The translations under genes and the position numbers were made by a program. Positions 54,370-64,000 of a stretch of DNA of 64,000 bases are shown here, one piece after another. The DNA comes from Dimorphilus gyrociliatus. Its lineage: Eukaryota; Annelida; Polychaeta; Dinophilidae. The number at the start of each line of letters is the position of its first letter. Position 1 is the stretch's first letter. The stretch lies in the NCBI GenBank assembly GCA_904063045.1, contig CAJFCJ010000013.1:664156-728155 (forward strand), written 5' to 3'. The notes beneath the pieces were generated by a model. It did not search any database and was not told where the DNA came from. It was given only the letters and a program-made list of their open reading frames with translations.

Positions 54370-57198
54370 ATGAAGGATCGTTTACAAGCAATTAAAGCTG
54401 TAAGTACAATATCGCTCCCCTACTGAATGTTTCTTTTAAATAAGTCGTTTAAGAGCTGATCCGTAGTAATGAATTAACATGACTTATACCGAACTATAAT
54501 AACCTTTGTCAGTACTGTAAATTATTTTATTATCTTTTTTAATCAGAATAATTAACGAATTAGAGAAATAGCTTTTTTGTCATTTGTGGGCGTTTGAGGT
54601 AATTGAAGATCTATATTTGGCCCGTTATCTCTTTGGATTACTAATAACGACGCTGACAAATGAGCGTTTTAACAATGTAAAGAGGTTTATCGAGCATAAT
54701 TGTTGCTCTCCATCATTATGGAAAATTATTGTAAAGAAATTAAGCAGAGTTGTAACTTTGTAACGATACACGGTGCACTTTGTCTTAATATAAAAAAAGC
54801 TATTTTATTCTTTTCACGACAGTCAAACTGTAATTGTCCTTAATTATATACTATCGAATTGACAAAAATGAATAACTTTTGTTTCTTATAGGTCCAAAGT
54901 GATGATGACGATGCACAAGATGAAACAACCGTACACGCAGATAACCGAAATGGTTTCATGGATGAATTTTTCGAACAGGTAAACTTTTGTAGGCGTTAAT
55001 TCTGTTAATCAATTACTTCTATAAAATTTGTCGAAAGCATTCAGAGAATCAATAGGTATAATTCATATATAAATGATTCATCTTTGAATCATTTATAAAT
55101 GCGTCAACGATGAACGATTGAGTAACAGCAACACGATATAACAATTTTTTCATTTTAGGCCAAAAAATAAACTGAATATTCGATAATAAATGTAATGGTG
55201 ATTACAGATGTCAATCTATTTAAGGCTGGTCTCTCTGATGTTATCCTCTTTTAAGTACTAATAAGATCATAGACTAAATTGGTGGAAATTAGCGTTGAAA
55301 AAAAAATAGTGCCGTTTTTGTGTTCCTTAAACCCATCTGAAATGTAAAATTAACGTATAATTGTTCTCCAGTTGTTCATTAATTGCAACGCTCTATTGAT
55401 CTGATACTGTGCGTTGTTTGTCGAAGCGCTCTGAAAACGACAATGTTTCACTCATTCCTTTTTACCGCGTTTTTTTTAGAGCTTTACATATGAAAATTAC
55501 GTCAATAAGTTGGCAATTGATTACCTACTGAATTTTTATTGTTTGTAGGTTGATGACATTAGGCAGATGATTGAAAGAATACAAGCAAATGTAGATAATG
55601 TAAAGAAAATGCACAGCGATATACTTGCAGCACCTAACAATGATGAGTCTTGTAGTAAGTAATTTTTTCTTTAATGATAAATTAAGGGTATTAATTTACG
55701 AATGCCTGTGCAGAGATGAAGACCGAATTAGATGAATACATGGCAGATATAAAGAAAAATGCAAACAAAGTCCGAAATAAGCTAAAAAGTAAGTATATAT
55801 GTAATGTTTTAAAAGCTAATAATATTATTTTCCTGTTTGAAGTCAATACTTTGTGTGTGGTGCAGGAAACGTAAGCGAATACGATATAATTTGCTATATT
55901 GAATAGATATTTACGTCCCAGGTATCATACAAGCGCACAGAGAGACATTCTAATAATTTTTTCCATCTATACAATATAAATCGTAAATCTTTAATCAGTT
56001 ATTACAGAAAAGGATACAATAACACTGGCGAATAAAGCCTTGATTAGCGTTATAAGTTTATACGATCAATTATAGTGTCTAGAATGAAAATCATTTAGAC
56101 CCTTACTTTGAATGATATTAACTTTGTCCAATGATTCTCTTCCTTACAGCCATAGAGCACAATATAGAACATGATCAGCAAAGTACAACTCAATCAGCCG
56201 ACTTGCGGATACGGAAGACTCAGGTATGCTCATATTTTGTTTCGAATGGGCTTAGGTTTCACCGACTACACTATTTTCTCGGATATCACTTCTTGTATTA
56301 ATATAGATTCTCTTATATGTAAGCTTAGAACAATAATTTGCCTGCTAAATTGAACTAATAGACTCGTGTATTTTAGTTTAGTTAATTTTTGATCTTTCAT
56401 CACGACTTTTCAATATCTTAGATTTATTATTATTCAATTGAATCTAGATTACTTTAGTCAATAGGTACTATTATATTCTTAAACATCTAATTTCTTTAAA
56501 CTTTTTCTACTTTTTTCTTCATCAACAACCTGGTGATTGATTTATACTTTGTTATCTAAGAAGAAGAAACTTTAATTAATTCATTTCGTCTAAATGTTTC
56601 AATTGTTACATTAATTTTGTACTTTTTTTTTATTATTTTTTTTGAATTTAAAAAAAAAAAGAAAAAAGAACATTTTGAAACTAAACCAACCTTTCAAATT
56701 AAATTATTATAATATTTAATTTGCATATGCAAATATATTTATATATATGTATATATATATATATATATGTATTTGTATAATATTATTACATATTATTAAT
56801 AAGTTGAAGAAATTTTTTCAATTTTATTTTTGAAAAGAAGAGGAAAATTTTGTCTTTTTTGAACTTTTATTTGGTTGAAAATTTTTTCTTGAGTTAATTC
56901 TTTATTTATTGATTATTCTAATTTAAGTTATTATTTATCTATTAAAATATCATCTATAATAGCTAAATGCATGTAGTGAATAATTATTTGGCACTTTGAT
57001 ACGTTTTTTTTTATATTACCTCTACCCCTATCCTTTCCCCCGCTACTCCCTACGCATGCAATTTTAATATAAATATATAAATTTATACAAATATATAAAT
57101 AATCGGGAGTTTATTTAATATTTATATGTTTATATTTATATACCCACTTAAACAAATATACATATATGTATATACTGCAAGATATATATATATATATT

Positions 57199-57229
<31 letters not shown>

Positions 57230-60200
57230 ATATTTTAGTATATATATATATTGTTGCGAATGAATCTAGCTAGTAATTGAAGAGAAAATGCTAATTGTTA
57301 AAGATCACGCAAAATATTTTAAGAAAGCGTATTTGGGAAGTATTTGTCATTTCATGTTGTTCTCTAGTACTCGACGATTTCTCGTAAGTTCATAGAAGTG
57401 ATGAACGACTACAATAAGGCGCAAATCGAATACAGAGAAGGGTGTAAAAAAAGAATTCAGCGTCAAATGGAAATTAGTAAGAAAATTATTTATTACTTTT
57501 TTATAACTTTTTGCTTCTTTTTTTTACTTTGATTTGAATTTTTTTTATCTTTTTTTTTTAAAAAAAAAAAAGTTGATTTAAATTGCCTCTTACCTTGTAC
57601 ACGCCATCGGTTTACGACTATTAACTCATGCGAAAAATATAATGGTGACATATGTAGAATAATAAATATCTAATATTTTATGTATATCCTTGACTATTAT
57701 ATTACTTAACTACTATATATTTAAATTTTAATCGTTGGGTGAATGCGTATATGATTATGAAAAAGAAACACGTTGTAAAATAAGCTGTAGCATGACGATC
57801 GTTGTTTGAAATATTATGCGTGAATTTAGCTCTCGGTATAAGTATAAGGAAATGTGCCCTCTTCAAGAAAACCCAATCCAATTAAGGGTAATAAAATTTG
57901 CAAAATTATTACTAAGAAGTACTAAGTTGAAATACGAATATGAAAAGAATATTAACAGAAAATACAATAAGGAATAAATAAATTTAGGATTGATTCATTG
58001 ATTCAAATTGTGTCTACCACCAGGTTGTTATGATAGAGATGCTTCTCTTATGAATATTTATTATAGCAAGTTTCATTAATTCCAGAGTTACCAATATTGT
58101 TTATTGAAACAATACTTTCATATATATACAAATTTGTTTGTATATATGCCAAATTTACTTAAAATACATATATATATATATTTATATATGTTGATTCGAA
58201 GGATAACTTTGCAGCATGCCACATTGTCCCGTAAATTCGTGGAAGTGATGAATGACTACAATGCGTGCCAGATTGAATACAGGCAAAAGTGCAAAAAGCG
58301 TATTCAACGTCAGCTCGAGATTAGTAAGGACAACGTTTACATATTGCTAAGCATTTCACAAAAAATACTGTTGTTGTTAGCTGGTGAAAGATGCTTTCTT
58401 TTGAGTACAGCCCGTACTATTTATATATGCTTATAGCCCTTAAATATTTATCATCCACCATCTAGCAACTAAGGTGGTTTGTAAAAAAAACCGCGTTGCT
58501 CGTTGGATATCAATGTATTTGTTGTACAACGCGATTTTTGATTACTAACAAGAACGGATGAAGATTTCAGTAGTTTTTAATTCCTCGTACATATCATTCG
58601 ATGGTTTTAACTTAAAAGGCTTTGTTTGGGGCGTGTTGTGAACGCTTTGAAAAATTATGTTGTGTGACTGAGTCGGAGTATTTTGGAAATCGCATGACAA
58701 GCGCGTCCTATGACTCCGTTGAGCCGTAGATGTATGTTTCCCTAAAACTTTAAATCATCTCTTTTTTTCTCTCTCTTTCTTTCTCTCTCTCTCTCTTTCT
58801 CTTTATCTTTTTCTCTTTTTCTCTCGCTATCTACAAAAACTTTTTTTAAATTTTATTTTAAAAGTCGGCTGAACGGTTTCTTCGGACTAATCTAGGTGGC
58901 GTGTCATTGATATTGTGTTGCCTAAATATCATTATATTATTATTATTATTTTCATTATTATTTCTCTTTTTTTTTCCTAACACCGATTAAGTGAAATTTT
59001 GTAAAAGTGTTGTTCTAAAATATAGCCGGAAAGGCAACGACGAACGAAGAGCTAGAAGACATGTTAGAATCTGGAAATCCAACTATATTTTCCCAAGGCA
59101 TAATTATGGAGACGCAACAAGCTAAACAATCTTTGAAAGACATCGAAGCTAGACATAACGATATTATTAAATTAGAAAACAGTATTAAGGAATTACACGA
59201 TATGTTTATGGACATGGCCATGTTGGTTGAAAGTCAGGTGCTGTCAATAACGGATTTTAATTTAATTAATATCCATTATCACATTCCTTTTTCATATCAA
59301 CTTTTTAGGGAGAAATGATTGACAGGATAGAGTATAATGTGGATCAATCTGTCGACTACATAGAGACGGCCAAAAAAGATACCAAAAAGGCTGTCAAGTA
59401 TCAGAGTAAAGCAAGACGGGTACGTATTATTTTCTATATAGATATTCTTTAAATTTTGTCCTGCAAGAATATTACTATTAGATATGCATTGCAAAAACTT
59501 TCTATTAGATAAACAGATAATGTTGTAAATATTTTTCTTTTTTTTTTTAAATTCAATTTTTATTCCAAATTTTTTTTTTTTAAATAACTTTAGTATTAAA
59601 ATTCTTTATTTTTTTTTATTACCCACTCTGTTATATTTTATACATATCCTCCTTCATTAGATGAAGATATGTATTATAATTACTGTTTTGGTTGTTCTTG
59701 CCATAATCGCACTTATTATTGGTCTTTCTGTGAGAAAAAGAAAATAACAATATTAACCATATAATAAGGTATTAACAGTGTATAAACGCTTTAAAACATA
59801 ATTTTTGCTAATTTTGATCATAAATTAATTTCGTTTTTAAATAATTATGTTGATCAGTATCGAAGAGAATAATTGATTTTGTTTCATAAAAAAGAAATCA
59901 GAAATAACTGTTTCTTTTCGCTTTAAAATGCCTAGAAAGAAAGAAAAAAAACAAATTTATTAAAACATTAAAAACAAAAAGTAATCACTTAGCTAAGCTA
60001 AAGTAGATTTTTTGTTTTGATAGAAAAAGGAAAATTCTTAATTGAGAAAGTTATTTTTTTATTTCAATATTCTTTTTATTTCTTTTTCAGAAGCTGATTT
60101 GTATTATCGTCTTAGTTATTGTCATATTAGCTATAATAGCAATTATTCTGGCCGTCTCACTATCATAAATCTCTTCCCCCCCCTCACTATTGGTCAAGAG

Positions 60201-60497
60201 ACAGTTATAGGAAGAGTTTTTTTCTCTATTTTGTATTGTATTATCATGCGTTTCCCGCGCGTGATTGACAGCCAATTTTTTAATATCCTATTTACCTTTT
60301 CTATTCGTATCTTATTTCCTTATGCTGTTAAAATATACACTTGCCTGTGTTTGTCAAAAGAGGCCTATAAAGCAACAATGCCTCTTTAAAAAAAAAGCGA
60401 CTCTCTATGCGTTCTTAATTCAATTGACTGCACTATTTTTTTTACTTTTCTTAAAGTTATGTTGTCTGCCAGCTTTAAACTACTGCATCATATATGC

Positions 60498-60532
<35 letters not shown>

Positions 60533-61015
60533 AAAGCGTATTGTGAGATTGCCAAGTGTAAACTTTAAAGCTTTATATGCTTAAAATAATATGGATTATT
60601 ATTTATAATTATTTTTTATAGGTTATCAATTTTGTAATGTTCATATAGGTTGTCAAAGGTTATTAATACCATTGTAGGCTAGAGGTTGTTTGACAGTGCC
60701 ATGACTTTTTCTCGGCTATTAATAGTTAAAGAATTTTTAGTAATATATACATATAACGAAACCAAAAATCTACTATTTACTTAGTATTCTTTGTAACTAC
60801 TTAAAGAATTTCTCTTTTCTTTTTCTATGAAATGTAGATAATAGATAAAAAAATTTAATTATGCAAATTTATGCGAAAGAAAGAAAAAGCTAATAACAGT
60901 AAATTGTAGTTTTTTCTAAAAGTAAAAAAAAAAGGAAGGTTTTGGTTACTGCTTGAAAAGTGCGTGATACTTAATATACTTGGCTTCTACAATACGTATT
61001 AGTAATTTTTGTGTA

Positions 61016-61046
<31 letters not shown>

Positions 61047-61311
61047 ATATATATGTATATATATATATCGACCGACCTTTATAAAAATGTGAATTATTAT
61101 ATACTATATATTTAAATATTTATTTGGATTGCCTGGAGCTTTCGTTGTTTTTTTTTTTTTTTTGGTATAATTAAGAACGTGTGTTAAGTTATTTTCGAAT
61201 GCCAAATTCACGTATTGTGCACATGTATACATTCCCTGAAAAAAAAAATTTAGCAGGAAACTGTATAGCCTAGGAAATTTTTTATAGTCGGAGCGCTTTG
61301 TTTTATATTCA

Positions 61312-61352
<41 letters not shown>

Positions 61353-61723
61353 ACCGTATTTTATAAACGAATACGGCATTTAACCGTTAATATTTGTTGA
61401 TTTGTTTACTGAATAAACTATTATTATATGGTCACAATATATTCAATTTTTTTTATATAGATGTTTCAATCATTTTTTGTTTTGTTGTTATTATTTTTTT
61501 CGCATGACGAATGCATCATCGTATTTTAGAAACTTACTGTCTTCACTTTTCCCTTTTTGAGGTAAAATTTGAATTAAATGTTTTACGGGTTTTTCATTAA
61601 CTTTACTAACAAACGTTTTGTTTATTATTTGTCTTTTTACAGAAGAAAATTTTGATTTTAATCTGCTTAGCGGTGTTGGTTGTAGTAATTTGTGCTACAT
61701 TCGGAGGTGTCTTCGGAGGCTAG
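54370..61723 (+). CDS. STX1A: Syntaxin-1, presynaptic t-SNARE
   Basis: The exons are 54370-54399, 54892-54978, 55549-55654, 55714-55788, 56150-56223, one of two alternatives (57368-57476 or 58215-58323), 59026-59237, 59309-59419 and one of three last exons. The product is about 294 aa. The N-peptide is [10 protein letters not shown]. The Habc region includes [19 protein letters not shown] and [11 protein letters not shown]. The linker has [20 protein letters not shown]. The SNARE motif runs [18 protein letters not shown] through [19 protein letters not shown], with the zero-layer Gln in [14 protein letters not shown] precedes the membrane anchor. It pairs with SNAP-25 and synaptobrevin in synaptic fusion. 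Introns around the alternatives are 0.7-1.1 kb, far longer than the window's norm. Confidence 0.95.
57180..57252. repeat. (AT)n-rich microsatellite in syntaxin intron
   Basis: Runs of TATATATA broken by TTTATA units, upstream of alternative exon 6a. Confidence 0.85.
57368..57476 (+). CDS. STX1A: Syntaxin-1 alternative exon 6a
   Basis: 109 nt, acceptor TTCTCTAG, donor GTAAGA, phase 0 to 1. It reads [19 protein letters not shown] then [17 protein letters not shown]. It is the Hc-helix end and linker start of syntaxin (family: [16 protein letters not shown]...[12 protein letters not shown]). It keeps the length of exon 6b but differs at about 11 of 36 positions. Confidence 0.9.
58215..58323 (+). 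CDS. STX1A: Syntaxin-1 alternative exon 6b
   Basis: 109 nt, acceptor CTTTGCAG, donor GTAAGG, phase 0 to 1. It reads [19 protein letters not shown] then [17 protein letters not shown] and is slightly closer to the family consensus than exon 6a. Because 109 is not divisible by three, joining 6a to 6b shifts the frame. Confidence 0.9.
58756..58826. repeat. (CT)n/(CTTT)n pyrimidine tract
   Basis: About 70 bp of almost pure pyrimidine in the intron after exon 6b, about 200 bp before the common exon. It could bind PTB-type splicing regulators. Confidence 0.8.
59661..59747 (+). CDS. STX1A: Syntaxin-1 alternative TM exon 1
   Basis: Follows CTTCATTAG and is phase 0 after KARR. It reads [20 protein letters not shown], then GLSVRKRK-stop. 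The anchor is followed by a basic luminal/extracellular tail, RKRK, which is unusual for a syntaxin. Confidence 0.85.
   Translation: MKICIIITVLVVLAIIALIIGLSVRKRK
60091..60168 (+). CDS. STX1A: Syntaxin-1 alternative TM exon 2
   Basis: Follows TCTTTTTCAG and is phase 0. It reads [20 protein letters not shown], then AVSLS-stop. It is a rather pure Ile/Val/Leu anchor with almost no luminal tail. Confidence 0.85.
   Translation, partial: KLICIIVLVIVILAIIAIILAVSLS
61643..61723 (+). CDS. STX1A: Syntaxin-1 alternative TM exon 3
   Basis: Follows TCTTTTTACAG and is phase 0. It reads [20 protein letters not shown], then GGVFGG-stop. This is closest to the usual syntaxin-1 anchor (KKIMIIICCVI...GGIFA), with a Gly-rich end. 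Confidence 0.9.
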   Translation, partial: KKILILICLAVLVVVICATFGGVFGG

Positions 61724-63774
61724 AAGATCTCAAGTGCTTGCATGGACATTGCGCTCAAAACTAAGTGAATCTTCTTTCCTGTATTCTGTTCACTATAAAT
61801 GCACAAAAATGTTTCTCTCTTGCTCGAAACTTAAACGGGGGCAGTATTATAAAGGAAAACGTTCTTTTTAACGTGCCTTCGTTTTTATCATGTCTCCTAC
61901 AATTATTCGAGCAAGATTGAAAAAAGACTTTAGGAATTTGGTAGTAGTTTGAGCAATTCAAAGTAGCAAATTTTTTCTGTGAACCAGTCATCGATTTAAT
62001 TTTTTCTTTTTATAGAGCAATTTCTGCCTACAACATGCAATGCTGTAGCAATACTTAACCTTCTTAGGATTTTACTTGTACATACTATTGTGTGCTGTTT
62101 GAATGTAAATAAGTTTCTAATTAATGTATTAACTGTACTTAGCTGTGTATAACTTTTCTAGAACTTGCGAATTAGATATTTAACGGATTTAAATTTAAAA
62201 ACAAATAACAAAAAAAACGAGTGAAAGCTAATAAATTTTACTTATTAGCTTTGACTGTCTGAAGCACACTTCTTAGGTCTTAGCTTCTGCAAATATGCTA
62301 AACAGAAAAAGAATTGTACATACATTTGTTAATGTCATATGCACTAAAGTTAGATACCTCATTTTTACCTTATACTTTTAATTAATAATTTGAAATTAAG
62401 TAAAGATTAGAGAAAATTAGAATAAGAAATCCATTGTCAAAAAAAAAAAACAAAAACACTAAAAAGATGAAAAGTATAATATTACATATTCATAGAAATC
62501 TTGGAAAATAACTTAATTTGTTCTTTTCTTTTTATGTTTTGCTTCATAAAGATATTATTCATTTGTTATGTACCATAGATACTTCAAGTTAAAGAAATTA
62601 TTCAGTTTTTAACCAGTATATCTGTGGTATATTTATTTTCAAAGTCTGTGATAGAGCGGTTTATTTTGTTATTAAAGATGTATCAGTTTAATCAAATGTA
62701 TTCCAAAACCTGTATACTATTATACAATTTCATGCATACTAAAAACTTTGATCTGTTTTATGATTTCTTTTTGTTTGTTTGTTTGTTTATCAATCTATCA
62801 AATCAAAATCTATCTCGTTATGAAGTGTAAAAAGTGAAAAAAGAGTGTTTTTATTTTTTTTCTTTTTTAGTGTCAAAGTATTCTTTTTTAACGATTCTGC
62901 TTTGTTTATTCGTTCGCTAGCTAATCTGTTTATTTGTTTGTTTCCTTTTACTCTGCAAAGATGCTTTCAGTTCGGGCAAAAACCTTTGTTTTTTTTTTAT
63001 TTTTTGGATTCCTTTTTACTTCAAACTTATAACCGAAAGAAAATAATGCACACAAAACACAGTAATATATACACATAAAAAGGGAAGAAAAGCTATTTTC
63101 TTCCTTTTTTAAGTCAGAATACATGGTCATAAGCTAAAAATCTCTTATCTATCTTTAATGAAAGGTTTTAGCTATCTGAACTGGTTTATCGTTTCTCCAA
63201 AAAAAAAAAAAATAATGGTCAATAACCGTGTTTATTATCCACGTTTTATTCTTACTATGATTATTATTATTTTTATTATTATCTCTTTTTGTATATTGTG
63301 TGGGGGACAAGTAGAAATTTAGCAGTTCAACGTATTCCCTATGCCTTTAACTTTCAAATAAAGGAAATCTAGAATACGCAGCTTTGAAAAAGAAAATTAC
63401 TAAACGTTTATTATTTTTATTTAGCATTTAATATATTCAATAATACGAAAGTTGAATAGGTGAAACTATATACTATGGAATGTAAATCTCTGTTAATCAT
63501 TACGTGACGGATTGCGAATTGATTATATTTTGACAGCCTATATTTTCTGATGCAATTCCTCTGGACGGAACCTTTTTTTATATTATTACGACGAGGAATT
63601 TATTTATCTAATAAATTGACTATAATAACTTAAATAATTTTTTCCCAATTATTATAAATTATTAAATGTATATAATGGTCGAGTTTTCCCCATATTTTGC
63701 TGAATATAAGTTAGAACTATTTTTCGGAATTCCGGAAGTACGTCATAATAACCTTTCATGAGTCATTTTCAAGA
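61724..63774. other. Syntaxin 3' UTR and intergenic region
   Basis: T-rich with many homopolymer runs, consistent with a long neuronal-type 3' UTR. AATAAA signals occur near 62230 and 63357. No coding exons are sup-ported on either strand. Confidence 0.5.
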
Positions 63775-63972
63775 ATGAACGTAGAAGGAAAAGGACATGT
63801 TACATTAAAATCATCTGATATGGCTTTGTTTGGTGAAGAAATAGCAAAATATATATTAGTTAATCCTGATTGTACAACAAATAAACCTTATTTTGAAGAA
63901 TTAATCGAAAAATTTGCCGAGGATCCTGATTTCGTCCAAAATCAAATACGTCATCAGCTTGGTTGGTTTTAA
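63775..63972 (+). CDS. Start of an unrecognised gene (partial or short)
   Basis: ATG 63775 opens a 65-codon frame: MNVEGKGHVTLKSSDMALFG, then EEIAKYILVNPDCTTNKPYF, EELIEKFAEDPDFVQNQIRH. The composition is clearly protein-like and acidic-helical. A TAA follows at 63970, but a donor-like G|GTTGGT just before it (about 63960) could splice out, so the gene probably continues beyond the window. Family not recognised. Confidence 0.5.
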   Translation: MNVEGKGHVTLKSSDMALFGEEIAKYILVNPDCTTNKPYFEELIEKFAEDPDFVQNQIRHQLGWF

Positions 63973-64000
63973 TATGACTACATTTATAACGACTTTGTTT

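Overview
The window looks like nuclear DNA of a small-genome bilaterian invertebrate. It is very AT-rich, most introns are short (about 40-150 bp) with clear GT-AG borders, and there are many AT, GA/CT and TTTG microsatellites. The gene set (SERCA, syntaxin-1, smoothelin, GAS2-like, MOB2, ITIH-like, IFT22, neuferricin, TLCD3) is metazoan. A lophotrochozoan such as a compact-genome annelid would fit, but this is an inference and no species is claimed. I joined exons by hand and accepted a model only when reading phase stayed consistent across the junctions.

Layout. 1-5.5 kb: 3' end of a Pro/Ser-rich gene (+), TLCD3-like TLC-domain gene (-), two small unrecognised genes (+). 5.5-8 kb: a multi-exon membrane protein with a long disordered tail (-). 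8.7-9 kb: two isolated exons resembling the start of the vesicular GABA/glycine transporter (+). 12.5-13.5 kb: IFT22 (-). 14-17.2 kb: MOB2 (+) with two alternative first exons and an intronless, divergent 14-3-3 gene lying between them. 17.6-18.1 kb: small membrane protein (-). 22.6-24.5 kb: smoothelin-like (+). 25.2-26.1 kb: unrecognised small membrane protein with a 20-nt exon (-). 27.2-33.3 kb: RPSTPV-repeat protein and GAS2-like CH/GAS2 protein (-), possibly one cytoskeletal unit. 35.5-37.2 kb: secreted protein with only the ITIH C-terminal region (+). 38.1-39.2 kb: acidic two-TM protein (-). 42.9-49.5 kb: SERCA calcium pump (-). 51.6-52.5 kb: neuferricin/CYB5D2 (+). 52.6-53.9 kb: alpha/beta-hydrolase-like protein (-). 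54.4-61.7 kb: syntaxin-1 (+). 63.8 kb: start of an unrecognised gene (+).

The most striking content is exon-level duplication. SERCA carries two independent pairs of mutually exclusive exons: one encodes the segment just after the phosphorylation loop, the other the luminal L7-8 loop plus TM8 with the calcium-site glutamate. Syntaxin-1 carries one mutually exclusive pair covering part of the Habc/linker region and three alternative terminal exons, each a different transmembrane anchor. No pair member has a length divisible by three, so including both or neither would shift the frame. One gene pair could give four pumps and six syntaxins, linking calcium handling and membrane fusion in excitable cells through splicing. 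Intronic inverted repeats lie close to one SERCA pair. A short near-palindrome, ATACWGTAT, recurs across the non-coding DNA at least 17 times.
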